21,712 bases of DNA from an uncultured Collinsella sp. (GCA_900554595.1 USHZ01000011.1:1-21712), one strand, 5' to 3'; shown: positions 13,731 to 21,607, counted from the stretch's first letter. Numbers and translations are program-made. The notes: generated by a model not told the origin, from the letters alone.

Positions 13731-13757
13731 GTGACAAAGGGACAGTCCCTTTGTCCC
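13731..13757. repeat. Dispersed CAAAGGGA-type palindrome after the epimerase gene
   Basis: GACAAAGGGAC (13733-13743) and GTCCCTTTGTC (13745-13755) pair perfectly around a single base. The element starts 2 bases after the stop codon and lies just before the true terminator. Confidence 0.85.
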
Positions 13758-13770
13758 TTCCCGCCCGCTA

Positions 13771-13804
13771 AGCCTCCCTGCCACATCCGGCAGGGAGGCT
13801 TTTT
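13771..13804 (+). terminator. Rho-independent terminator of the epimerase gene
   Basis: AGCCTCCCTGCC (13771-13782) pairs perfectly with GGCAGGGAGGCT (13789-13800), loop ACATCC, followed by TTTT. Confidence 0.9.
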
Positions 13805-13813
13805 GGAAATCAC

Positions 13814-13876
13814 TCATTGGGGACAGACTTAAATGAGTGCCGCCAGCGACTAGCCATTTAAGAACGTCCCCAATGA
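13814..13876. repeat. Inverted repeat with TCATTGGGGAC termini
   Basis: TCATTGGGGAC (13814-13824) and GTCCCCAATGA (13866-13876) form the outer arm. CTTAAATG (13828-13835) and CATTTAAG (13855-13862) form the inner arm. The two are separated by three unpaired bases on each side. It lies between convergent genes and resembles a dispersed element rather than a terminator, since no T-run follows. Confidence 0.7.
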
Positions 13877-13893
13877 CTGCCGGGTTGCTGCTG

Positions 13894-14736
13894 CTAGGCG
13901 AGTGCAGCCATGATGGTGCGGGCGACGCCGTCGTGGTCGTTGTCGAACTCGGTGATGGCGTCGGCCGCCTCGCGGTCCTCGGGTTCGGCGTTGATCATAG
14001 CCATGCCGTGGCCTGCTGCCTGCAGCATGGGAATGTCGTTGATGTTGTCGCCGAACGCCCAGGCGTCAGCGAGAGGCTCGCCCAGATGCCCACATAGCCA
14101 AGCCAATGCCGTTCCCTTGGTGGCTCCCTCGCCCATGACCTCGATATTCATGGCGTACGAACGCGTGACCTCAATGCCTCCGAGCGTTTCGAGCTCCGCC
14201 GCGATGGCGTCGCAATCGGCTGAGTCGTGCCAGTACATGGCGATGCGTTCGAGTGTCTCGACCTCGTCGATCTTGCTATCGATATCCATGTCGATCGGTG
14301 TTCGCGTGCGCTTGAGCGAAGCTGCGATGTGGGGGTCGCCGCCGCAGAACTCATCCAGGCGCGTGTAGAGCGAGCGGGGGAGGAAGCACTGCCCGTCCGC
14401 GAAGATATCGAAGGTGACGTCATGGCCGGCGGCGATGCTATGGACGCGGCGGGCGATGGCGCGGTCGAGCGGACGGCTCAAAATGCGCGTAGCACGTAAG
14501 ACATCGGTGGGCGTACCGTCGTCGAGCTGCCAGACGCTGGCACCGTTGGCACAGACCGCGTAGTGTACGGCGGGGTGGGCGAGGATGGGTTCAAAGATGC
14601 CCGACAGCGGGCGCCCCGTGCAGGGCACAAACTCAACACCGCGGCGCGCAAGCTCGTCGAGCATCGCCCAGGTGGCGTCGCTCATCTGCTTATCACTCGT
14701 CAGCAGCGTTCCGTCCATATCGGAAAACACAATCAT
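13894..14736 (-). CDS. Cof-type HAD-superfamily phosphatase
   Basis: A 280-residue hydrolase. Motif I is FSDMDGTLL with nucleophile Asp6 and Asp8; motif II is PCTGRP; motif III Lys lies in GATKGTAL; motif IV is AFGDNINDIPML. A type IIB cap lies between motifs II and III. The family dephosphorylates sugar phosphates, FMN or similar small molecules; the substrate here is not identifiable. AAAGGG lies 9 bases before the ATG at 14736. It follows citrate synthase on the same strand but is separated from it by a terminator. Confidence 0.92.
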   Translation of the reverse strand: MIVFSDMDGTLLTSDKQMSDATWAMLDELARRGVEFVPCTGRPLSGIFEPILAHPAVHYAVCANGASVWQLDDGTPTDVLRATRILSRPLDRAIARRVHSIAAGHDVTFDIFADGQCFLPRSLYTRLDEFCGGDPHIAASLKRTRTPIDMDIDSKIDEVETLERIAMYWHDSADCDAIAAELETLGGIEVTRSYAMNIEVMGEGATKGTALAWLCGHLGEPLADAWAFGDNINDIPMLQAAGHGMAMINAEPEDREAADAITEFDNDHDGVARTIMAALA

Positions 14737-14760
14737 TCGATGCAGCCCTTTCTACTGGCA

Positions 14761-14800
14761 TAAAAAGCGTGGCCGAGGGCGGTGATGCCCTGGCCACGCT
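14761..14800 (-). terminator. Rho-independent terminator of citrate synthase
   Basis: Read on the minus strand, AGCGTGGCC and GGGC pair with GCCC and GGCCACGCT around a 6-base loop with a one-to-two-base bulge, then TTTTTA. It lies 23 bases after the citrate synthase stop codon. Confidence 0.88.
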
Positions 14801-14823
14801 CGGGTTCTATAACGGTCCGCGTC

Positions 14824-16242
14824 CTAGCGATCGGCGAGCGGCTTGTACTCCAGCGGCTCGATAACCGGGCGATACGCGGGACGGATGATGCGGTGCGCGC
14901 AGAAGAGCTCTTCCATGCGGTGCGCCGACCAACCGGCCATGCGGGCGACGGCGAACAGCGGTGTAAAGAGCGTCTCGGGCACGCCGAGCATCTTGTAGAT
15001 AAAGCCCGTGTACAGGTCGATGTTGGCGCAGATGGGCTTGGTCATGCCGTGCTCGCGCATCACCTGCGGTGCCAGGCGCTCGATGCGCTCGATGAGCGCG
15101 AACTCATCGCCCAGGTCCTTCTTGGCGGCAAGCGTGCGTGCGTAACGGCGGCACACCTCGGCACGCGGGTCGCTCAGCGTGTAGACGGCGTGGCCCATAC
15201 CGTAGATGAGGCCCGTGCCGTCGAAGGCCTGCTTGTCGAGGATCTTGCCCAGGTAGGCCGCGACCTCGTCCTCGTCCTCCCAGTTGGAAACATGCGCGCG
15301 GATGTCCTCGTGCATAGACACGACCTTGGCATTGGCACCGCCGTGGCGCGGGCCCTTGAGCGAGCCGATAGCCGCGGCGTAGGCGGAATACGGGTCGGTG
15401 GCCGAGGAGGACAGCACGCGGCAGGCAAACGTGGAGTTGTTGCCGCCGCCGTGTTCGGCATGCAGCATGAGCATCACGTCGAGCAGCATGGCTTCGTCGC
15501 GGGTGAATTCCATGCCGCCGCGCAACACCTGCAGGATGGTCTCGGCGGTGGAGAGGCCGGGTGTGGGGTGCGGCACGTGAACCTCGGAGCCGCGAAGCTT
15601 AGCGATCGAGGCCATGTGTGCGAAGGCGGCGATGCGCGGGAGACGTGCGAGCATGGAAATGGCGACGTCGATTTCGTGCTCGGGCGTGATCACGTCTGGT
15701 TCGGCATCGAAGGCGTAGAGCAGCAGCACGGCGCGCTGGAGCACGTTCATGATGCTCGACGACACCGTGGTCATAGGGAACTCTTTGACGTACTCGTCGC
15801 TCAGATGTCTAAAGGCGCCCAGGCGCTCGCAAAAGCCGTCGAGCTCTTCCTTGTTGGGCAGCGAACCCGTGATAAGCAGATAGGCGACTTCCTCGTAGCC
15901 GTAGCGATTCTCGGCCTGGGCATTGTTGACCAGATCCTCGATGCTGTAGCCGCGAAGCGTGAGCTTGCCCTGATCGGGCACGACCTTTCCGTCGACCTTG
16001 TTGTAGCCGTGCACATCCGAGATGCGAGTGAGGCCCGCGACCACGCCCGAGCCGTCGGCATTGCGCAGGCCGCGCTTGACATTGTGCTCAACAAACAGGC
16101 CCTCGTCATAAGGGTCGGTCGGCAGGCCGTGGTAGAGGCTTTCGCTCTCAGGCGAAATCTGGCGGCTTGCTTCGTAATCCAGAACCAGGCGGCTCAAGTG
16201 GTCATCGAAGCGGTAATAGATTTTCTTGGCGTCGTAGGCCAT
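14824..16242 (-). CDS. Citrate synthase (citrate/2-methylcitrate synthase family)
   Basis: A 472-residue enzyme condensing acetyl-CoA with oxaloacetate. The catalytic set is present: His264 in LMLHAEHGGGNNSTF, His351 in YGMGHAVY and Asp409 in CANIDLYTGFIY. GPRHGGAN (residues 298-304) is the conserved substrate loop. It is about 45 residues longer at the N-terminus than E. coli-type enzymes, with a lead resembling those of Gram-positive anaerobe citrate synthases. GAGAGGAG lies about 5 bases before the ATG at 16242. An ACT-domain gene lies 77 bases upstream on the same strand and may share a transcript. A partial TCA branch to 2-oxoglutarate and glutamate is the likely role in an anaerobe (inference). 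Confidence 0.95.
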   Translation of the reverse strand: MAYDAKKIYYRFDDHLSRLVLDYEASRQISPESESLYHGLPTDPYDEGLFVEHNVKRGLRNADGSGVVAGLTRISDVHGYNKVDGKVVPDQGKLTLRGYSIEDLVNNAQAENRYGYEEVAYLLITGSLPNKEELDGFCERLGAFRHLSDEYVKEFPMTTVSSSIMNVLQRAVLLLYAFDAEPDVITPEHEIDVAISMLARLPRIAAFAHMASIAKLRGSEVHVPHPTPGLSTAETILQVLRGGMEFTRDEAMLLDVMLMLHAEHGGGNNSTFACRVLSSSATDPYSAYAAAIGSLKGPRHGGANAKVVSMHEDIRAHVSNWEDEDEVAAYLGKILDKQAFDGTGLIYGMGHAVYTLSDPRAEVCRRYARTLAAKKDLGDEFALIERIERLAPQVMREHGMTKPICANIDLYTGFIYKMLGVPETLFTPLFAVARMAGWSAHRMEELFCAHRIIRPAYRPVIEPLEYKPLADR

Positions 16243-16319
16243 GCGCGCTCCTCTCCGGGCCGCATCGGGGTGACTTGCATGGGCATGCGCGCGTCAGGCT
16301 ATCCCCAGCGGCTTGCTCG

Positions 16320-16607
16320 CTACAGGCGGTACATAAAGTTGAAGACGTCCTCGCGCTGGATGGACACGTTGACGCCCGAAAGCTCGCCGGCCTCGGCCAG
16401 CGCCTTCTGCAGCTCGGCGAAGTCGAGCTTGGACTCGGCGGTGTCGGCCAGCATGGTCATGGTGAAGATGTCCTCGATAATGGACTGCGTGATGTCGCGG
16501 ATGTCGACGTTGGCCTCGCCCAGAACGCGGGTGACGCCGGCGACGATGCCGGGGCGGTTCTTGCCAAGGACGGTGATGACGATACGGGAGGACGAGATCT
16601 CGGCCAT
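16320..16607 (-). CDS. ACT-domain protein, UPF0237 type
   Basis: A 95-residue stand-alone regulatory domain. It starts with SRIVITVLGKNRPGIVAGVTRVLGEANVDIRDITQ, the beta-alpha-beta ligand-binding core of ACT domains, with the N-R-P-G-I turn that contacts amino acids. Length and C-terminal FNFMYRL fit UPF0237. These genes usually precede a UPF0210 (DUF711) gene; here citrate synthase follows instead. That is unusual and hints at amino-acid sensing tied to glutamate synthesis, though nothing in the sequence proves it. AAAGGG lies 6 bases before the ATG at 16607. Confidence 0.9.
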   Translation of the reverse strand: MAEISSSRIVITVLGKNRPGIVAGVTRVLGEANVDIRDITQSIIEDIFTMTMLADTAESKLDFAELQKALAEAGELSGVNVSIQREDVFNFMYRL

Positions 16608-17003
16608 GGGAAACCCTTTCGCGTGATTGCGGCGCGCGCGGGGCGCTCCGCTACGGTACAGTGTTCATCATTGTACCTGTCTGGCGCAAAAAAGGCGCGC
16701 TCGCTGCGGCGTTACATGCCTGCAACATGAGCGTAAGGGGGAAGGCCGCACGGGGAAGAGCCGTCTGGCGCGTGTCCGGCTCGTGTTGGGTTGATTTCCG
16801 ATCTCAGCCGAACACATTGAGCGAACAGGCCGTTCCCGCAGTCAGCCGAACGCCTCCGACGGCTGATTCCGAACTGGAAGCGGAGGGCATCCCCGCCCTT
16901 CGGTAGGGGATACCGCTCCGCGGCGCATGCCGCGGGCGGCGCCCCTATCGGACCACCGTGACCTCAGTTGGGATGGGCCCAGCACTGCCGCGTACTCGGT
17001 GAG
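16608..17003. other. Non-coding, hairpin-rich stretch next to recombinase remnant
   Basis: No credible gene. GGTACA...TGTACC (16656-16678) forms a small dyad upstream of the ACT gene and contains a minus-strand TACAAT, a possible -10. TCAGCCG...CGGCTGA lies near 16843-16865. GCGGAGGGCATCCCC (16880-16894) pairs with 16906-16921 with one bulge. CCGCGGC (16918-16924) pairs with GCCGCGG (16929-16935) around GCAT. The last two overlap and are mutually exclusive. Position beside a truncated integrase suggests former attachment-site or accessory DNA, but no duplicated att core is visible. Confidence 0.4.
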
Positions 17004-17729
17004 CTAGAGCCAACTGTTCGTCTTCACGTCGCGTATGGCGATATTTCGGTCGTCCGGCTCGGTGATGCCGTAGCCGAACGCCTGGAGCGTCTCGATGGAC
17101 TCCTGGATCCTCTGTTGGAACATGGGACCCGGATCGACCCTCGGCCCGAGGTGCCCGCGCCAAAGGCACGGCGTGGCGCGCAGCATGTTATGGATTTTGG
17201 AGATGGGCTCGATGTCGGCGTAGACGTTGAGCGTCGCCATGGCGTCCTTGTGGCCGAGGATCGATTGGAGCGCCTTGATATCGCCGCCTTGGCGGATCCA
17301 CTGCGTTGCGAACGTGTGGCGAAGGCCGTGGAACGTGATCAGCTCGTCGTTGGTGCCCATGAGGCCGTTGGTCTCCGAGAACGTCTTGAACGCCCTGCGG
17401 ATATAGCTTGTCGTCGCGAAGGTCGCGCCCGGCTCCGACAGGATGTAGCAGTCCCCGATCTCGACCGCCCCGGTAAGGCCGCGCAAGCGCAGCTTTCCGC
17501 AGTCGATCTCGTGGGTCTCCTTCAGGAAGGGGAGTAGGCCGACCGGGTCGATGGGGATACCCCTGGCGTCATGGGTCTTGGTGTCCTTGATGAACGAACC
17601 CATTCCCTTCGCGTACGCCACCGAGTGTCTGATCGAGATCAGGCCCGTCTCGAAATCCACATCGCACCACCGAAGGCCGCAGACCTCGCCGATTCGCATC
17701 CCCGTGTGCAGGGCGAGTACGACCGCCCT
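17004..17729 (-). pseudogene. 5'-truncated tyrosine recombinase (phage-type integrase)
   Basis: Residues of the catalytic domain are intact: RAVVLALHTGMRIGEVCGLRW with the box I Arg, FIKDTKTHDARGIPI with the beta-hairpin Lys, HGLRHTFAT with His-x-x-Arg, and LGHKDAMATLNVYADI with the late His and the nucleophile Tyr. The N-terminal arm-binding and core-binding domains (normally 150-200 residues) are absent. The frame begins immediately after the TAG of the XRE gene, in the same reading frame, so the break point sits at that stop codon. An internal ATG at 17699 could start a 231-residue catalytic fragment but has no ribosome site. The tail after the Tyr (about 60 residues) is longer than usual. 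Confidence 0.85.
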
Positions 17730-17981
17730 CTAATCCTCGGCGGACCAATCGAGTCCGAACTCCTTTCGGGCATCCTCTTCGCTCATGACTTCGAGAAGGT
17801 CTCCGGGTTGGCAACGAAGGGCGAGGCATAGCTGCTCGAGTGTGTTGAAGCGAATGCCGCGAATATGCCCTTTTTTAATACGGGACAGGTTCACGGGCGT
17901 GGTTCCAATCCTTTCGGCAAGTTCGTTCGAGGAAATCTTTCGCTCGGCCATGATCTTGTCGAGGCGAACAATTACGGGCAT
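17730..17981 (-). CDS. XRE-family helix-turn-helix regulator, YozG-like
   Basis: An 83-residue single-domain repressor. The HTH occupies about residues 5-60: VRLDKIMAERKISSNELAER, TTPVNLSRIKKG, then IRFNTLEQLCLALRCQPGDLLE. This is the compact Cro/CI type that is typically paired with DUF2975 membrane proteins, and such a gene lies 9 bases upstream on the same strand. AAGGA lies 6 bases before the ATG at 17981. The protein probably represses its own operon through the dyad at 18541-18559. The last dozen residues (ARKEFGLDWSAED) extend beyond the usual end, and the TAG is directly followed in frame by recombinase sequence. Confidence 0.92.
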   Translation of the reverse strand: MPVIVRLDKIMAERKISSNELAERIGTTPVNLSRIKKGHIRGIRFNTLEQLCLALRCQPGDLLEVMSEEDARKEFGLDWSAED

Positions 17982-17990
17982 GGCGTTTCC

Positions 17991-18503
17991 TTACGCAATC
18001 TCGTCGGAGTCGAGGTACAGCTCTCGGGCGTACAAGAAGAGCTGGGAAAGCATGAACAGGACGATGCCGAGAACCAGAGAGGTCCAATCGAATGATGAAG
18101 CGATCTCTTGGGCGCCGACGGCCCCCTCGCCGCCAAACATCGAAACGGAGGTTTTGAGTGAGCCGGCGTAGAGGCTGGTGGCAGCTTGAACAACGAAGAG
18201 AATGCCGAGCACCTTCAAGCATGTCGCAGACCCTTTCTTGAAGGGGTCTCCGCTCTTGATCGTCCACACGAGAACGGCGCTGAGGATGGTCGTAGCGATA
18301 CCGATGACGGCAGGGACCAATGTCGAGATCGCAAGGGCTGGATACGCGGGGGAGTCTGCAATTACAGGGTTGTCGAGCACTTCGATTGCTGGCTTTAAGG
18401 AGAACGCCACTTGTGCGATGGCGGTGGCGCAAAGGGTCGCAGAGGCTATCGCACATGCGATGCGGAAGGAATGAAGCCGGGGAGTGCGATTGTCGGAACT
18501 CAT
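17991..18503 (-). CDS. DUF2975-family membrane protein
   Basis: A 170-residue protein with four hydrophobic segments at about residues 13-34, 57-82, 95-113 and 140-162. The last helix and tail, FMLSQLFLYARELYLDSDEIA, match the end of DUF2975 proteins, which usually close with a helix followed by an E-L-x-x-x-x-D motif. Function is unknown. GGAGG lies 5 bases before the ATG at 18503. The stop lies 9 bases before the XRE start, giving the widespread DUF2975-XRE two-gene arrangement, and the XRE protein is the likely regulator of the pair. Confidence 0.8.
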   Translation of the reverse strand: MSSDNRTPRLHSFRIACAIASATLCATAIAQVAFSLKPAIEVLDNPVIADSPAYPALAISTLVPAVIGIATTILSAVLVWTIKSGDPFKKGSATCLKVLGILFVVQAATSLYAGSLKTSVSMFGGEGAVGAQEIASSFDWTSLVLGIVLFMLSQLFLYARELYLDSDEIA

Positions 18504-18540
18504 AATAACCTCCGAAGAATTTAAAAAACTCAGGTTACTT

Positions 18541-18575
18541 TTTAACAGTTTATGTTAAATTGACTTTGCCGGCAA
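18541..18575 (-). promoter_or_regulatory. Promoter and operator of the DUF2975-XRE pair
   Basis: On the minus strand TTGCCG (18575-18570), 17 bases, then TAAACT (18552-18547) form a plausible promoter 44 bases before the start codon. The perfect dyad TTTAACA-GTTTA-TGTTAAA (18541-18559) covers the -10, a good position for XRE repression. Confidence 0.55.
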
Positions 18576-18582
18576 GTAATAA

Positions 18583-18605
18583 GGGCCGAGCATTTTGTTC
18601 GGCCC
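18583..18605 (+). other. Small GC hairpin in the leader of the permease gene
   Basis: GGGCCGA (18583-18589) pairs with TCGGCCC (18599-18605). It sits 33 bases before the permease start codon, between the divergent genes. It lacks a clear T-run, so attenuation is only a possibility. Confidence 0.35.
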
Positions 18606-18638
18606 CTCTGTTCCGACTGGATGAGGTTAAGGTTGGCG

Positions 18639-20861
18639 ATGAATATGCTCAAAATCTCGAAGGCGATCTTTAGGTCGCTTCTCTCCTCCAGGTCGCTCTG
18701 TGTTGTCGTTGTTGCGTTGATGGTTCTTTGTGCTCTGCCCGTCTTCAGGAGCGCGGCTGGCATCGACGGACGGGTCGAATACCTCGAGTCGGGAATAACC
18801 CGTGTTGAGCAGGAATTGTCAGCATCCTATGCGGATGCGCTTGTGAATGCGGGGGAGGACGGTGTCTATACCTCTTCATCAAGCATGCCCGCGCTTCTGT
18901 ACCCTCTTGCCGCGGGACGTCTTATCTTGGCACCGCTCTCTCCCCTACTTCCGTTTCTGCAGATATCGGATGGAGAGTACACCTATTATGACGGATCGAA
19001 GGAGTACTTGCTATGGGTCGCAACGGCCGTTGCCGTCTCGTTCCTTGCCGCACGTCTTAACAAACGTGAAAAGCTCATCATCCAGGCACCGATGGGCGAG
19101 CTGGGTAGACTTGTTGCATCGAGCGTATGGGCGAGTGTTTTTGCAATGCTTGCCGTCCTCGCCATCAATCTTCCAGGGATAATCGCCGCGCTTGTGAAGA
19201 ATGGCCCGGGCTCGCCGTTCTATCCGATAGGCTACATTCAATATGCGACTCCGGTTATCAAACCGGCTTGGCTGGTGTTCGCGCAGACGGCCATCTTGCA
19301 ATTCTTGGTGGCAGCGTTCATCTCGCTTGTCGTTCACCTTGCCGTGAAGATTGCCAATAACCCTACGCTTGGAATCGTGTTCGTATGTGCCCTGATGGGG
19401 GTGACGATGGTTCCCGGGTATTACGGAAGATCCATCGCTTTACGTGAGTTCGCCCTGTTGAATCCCCTTACGTATGCGAACACTGAGTTGACCGTCGGCG
19501 CCTATAGCCCGTACCCGACAACGCAGATAGTGAATCTGCCTGGACTTTGCTTCGAGCGTGGCGCGATTGCCCTCGTATGCGCAATCGGGATCGAGGTGCT
19601 GGCAATTAGCCTGCTTTGCGTTGCTGGAAAGAGCGGCTGCGCGCGCCCGATATCCCCGATTTGTCTTGAGAGAGGTTCCTTCGCTGCATCGAGAACGGCA
19701 ACTCGTTCGAGCGCTTGTGCCTCCGCCGTTGCATACGTAAGAACGATGGGGAAACTGCTCCTGCGTTCTCCTACCCTCGCCGTATGCGCGATTGCAATGT
19801 CGGCGACGATGCTGGCCCCGGCTCTGGTCGAGATGTTTCCTGACGCTGATAACGTTTCCGCTGTTCGGTATAGGGATGGGGAGCTCCGTTCAATAGATCG
19901 GTATCTAGAGCAGAACGCTGCGAATATGGACGTCGAGGGCAAAGCGGCCCTGGAAGACATGCGGGATGCTCTTTCGGGTTTCGTGTACGCGCCTATGCCT
20001 GCGGAGGGGTTTCGAAGCCTTGCGACGTACGAGCGCGCTCGAGGTGAGCTGGGCGCGGCAGATGCGACTCTCCTGCAATCGATCGGAATCGAGCCGGAGA
20101 CTCCTTCTCGTGCGGAGGCGCGCGCCCTTCTGCTTGAGTCGATCGCGAGCTTGCCGGACCCCAAGGTTTACGAGTTAAGTACGAAGATGCCCCCATTAAT
20201 CCTCCTTTCGTATCTCCAGGCAGCGCTTCCCTCCTTATTTTTGCTGTTGCCCGTGGTTGTCACATCGCTCGCGTGCACCCACCTGCAGTGTCGTTCCCTT
20301 CTGGTTCTCCAGATCCCCGCAACAGCGCATGTGCGTTTTCTGACGGCTGTTGCGCTGGCTCTCCTGCTTGGCTTGGTGCTGCTTTTGGTGTCGATGGTTC
20401 CCGCTGTCGTTGTGTCCGTGATTAAGAACGGTGCGGGTGGATCGGAGTATCCCGTCGCTCTCATTCGGGCGGGAGCTTCGACAACGTCCATGGTGGGGGA
20501 GGCGGTGTTGTGCAGTATTCCGTTGCTGGTCATGGCATACGGCGTGATTTCCGTCGTCGCTGCGTTGACAGCAGCGATTAGCCGCAACCCCGTTGTCACC
20601 GGAATGGTTTGCGCGGTTCTCTTGGTGTTGGGTTCGTTGAGCGCTCATGTTGAAAGCGTGGGCATGGGCGTCGCGCTGCTGGCTCCATTCGCCTCGTTTG
20701 ATCCCGCTTCCCAGGTGGGGACGATTGGGTTCCTTGGGCGAGGGACGAACGCGATGCCTTTTGGAGAGGTCGTCGGCGCATCGGGCGCTCTGCTGGTGGT
20801 CTTGGGCGCCGTATCTCCGTTGATGGTGCGCCTGAGTGTTCCAAAGATCGAAAGGGGATGA
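18639..20861 (+). CDS. ABC exporter permease, internally duplicated
   Basis: A 740-residue membrane protein with two homologous halves. Half 1 begins ISKAIFRSLLSSRSLCVVVV near residue 5 and has AALVKNGPGSPFYPIGYIQ near residue 184. Half 2 begins TMGKLLLRSPTLAVCAIAM near residue 370 and has VVSVIKNGAGGSEYPVALI near residue 592. Each half has one N-terminal helix, a large polar loop of about 75-125 residues (presumably extracytoplasmic) and five or so further helices, the ABC-2 permease topology. So a single chain may replace a permease dimer. AAGG lies 6 bases before the ATG at 18639; ATGs at 18621 and 18645 are alternatives. The stop overlaps the ATPase region. The substrate is unknown. Confidence 0.85.
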   Translation: MNMLKISKAIFRSLLSSRSLCVVVVALMVLCALPVFRSAAGIDGRVEYLESGITRVEQELSASYADALVNAGEDGVYTSSSSMPALLYPLAAGRLILAPLSPLLPFLQISDGEYTYYDGSKEYLLWVATAVAVSFLAARLNKREKLIIQAPMGELGRLVASSVWASVFAMLAVLAINLPGIIAALVKNGPGSPFYPIGYIQYATPVIKPAWLVFAQTAILQFLVAAFISLVVHLAVKIANNPTLGIVFVCALMGVTMVPGYYGRSIALREFALLNPLTYANTELTVGAYSPYPTTQIVNLPGLCFERGAIALVCAIGIEVLAISLLCVAGKSGCARPISPICLERGSFAASRTATRSSACASAVAYVRTMGKLLLRSPTLAVCAIAMSATMLAPALVEMFPDADNVSAVRYRDGELRSIDRYLEQNAANMDVEGKAALEDMRDALSGFVYAPMPAEGFRSLATYERARGELGAADATLLQSIGIEPETPSRAEARALLLESIASLPDPKVYELSTKMPPLILLSYLQAALPSLFLLLPVVVTSLACTHLQCRSLLVLQIPATAHVRFLTAVALALLLGLVLLLVSMVPAVVVSVIKNGAGGSEYPVALIRAGASTTSMVGEAVLCSIPLLVMAYGVISVVAALTAAISRNPVVTGMVCAVLLVLGSLSAHVESVGMGVALLAPFASFDPASQVGTIGFLGRGTNAMPFGEVVGASGALLVVLGAVSPLMVRLSVPKIERG

Positions 20862-20866
20862 TCTCG

Positions 20867-21607
20867 ATGATTGACCTTCAAACGCTGACGATCTCTTATG
20901 GAAAGAAGGTGCTCGTAGATTCGGTGAACGCTGAGTTTGCCCCGGGTACGGTCTACGGTCTCGTCGCTCCGAACGGGCATGGAAAGACGACGTTGCTGCG
21001 TGCGATGGCAGGTTTGCCGGGTCCTCGCGTGGACGGGAGCATCGTTCTGGATGAGGTGCAGGGTACGGGTGCGAGAGAGGTCCGTTCTATGATCTTCTAT
21101 GCACCTGGTGAGGGGACGCTGCTGTATCCCGGATTGCGTGCGGAAGATCACCTCAAGATGGTTTGCGATATGTGGCCGCATGCTCGCGATATCGAAGAGA
21201 TAGTGGAACAAACGCAGATAGGCGAGTTCGCGAAGATGAGGATCCGCACTCTGAGCCAGGGCATGAAGCAGCAGCTTACCCTGGCGATTGCGTATGCGAC
21301 GGGCGCGCGGTACCTTCTATTAGATGAGCCCATGAACGCGCTCGACCCCAGCAGGGTGGACTTGCATTCCGAGATTCTCAGGAAGCTGGCCGATTCTGGT
21401 ACGTGCATCATCATGTCATCCCACATCTTGGATTCGGTCGATAGGCTGTGCGATGAGATTCTGTTTTTGAAGGATGGGAGGCTCATTAGAAGCATTCCGC
21501 AAGATGATGCTGCGCCGAAGTCTCCTGGATCCCATTTCGCAAAGCCTGCCGGACGCGCCGAGGGTGCGCTAAGCACGTATCGGCGACTCTACGAAAAGGG
21601 CGGGTAG
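20867..21607 (+). CDS. ABC transporter ATP-binding protein
   Basis: A 246-residue ATPase that would drive the adjacent duplicated permease. Walker A is APNGHGKTT (residues 34-42), with Ala in place of the usual first Gly. The Q-loop region is IFYAPGEGTLLYPGLRAEDHL, with Pro-Gly instead of a clear Gln. Then come LSQGMKQQLTLA (signature), YLLLDEPMNALDPSR (Walker B and D-loop) and SSH (H-loop His). The C-terminal 40 residues are hydrophilic. AAAGGGG lies 9 bases before the ATG at 20867, while the ATG at 20858 overlaps the permease stop as ATGA but abuts the ribosome site. Either start implies translational coupling. Confidence 0.93.
   Translation: MIDLQTLTISYGKKVLVDSVNAEFAPGTVYGLVAPNGHGKTTLLRAMAGLPGPRVDGSIVLDEVQGTGAREVRSMIFYAPGEGTLLYPGLRAEDHLKMVCDMWPHARDIEEIVEQTQIGEFAKMRIRTLSQGMKQQLTLAIAYATGARYLLLDEPMNALDPSRVDLHSEILRKLADSGTCIIMSSHILDSVDRLCDEILFLKDGRLIRSIPQDDAAPKSPGSHFAKPAGRAEGALSTYRRLYEKGG

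Noticed and set aside
12682..13737. 351-codon open frame on the minus strand
   Set aside because: Antisense to the epimerase; its first codons come from the CAAAGGGA repeat.
14782..16626. 614-codon open frame on the plus strand
   Set aside because: Antisense to citrate synthase and the ACT gene, both of which show full motifs; it also crosses the terminator at its start.
16608..17003. Attachment site or tRNA remnant for the integrase
   Set aside because: No cloverleaf or TTCAA-type T-loop is visible and I found no direct repeat across the island, so an att call is not supported.
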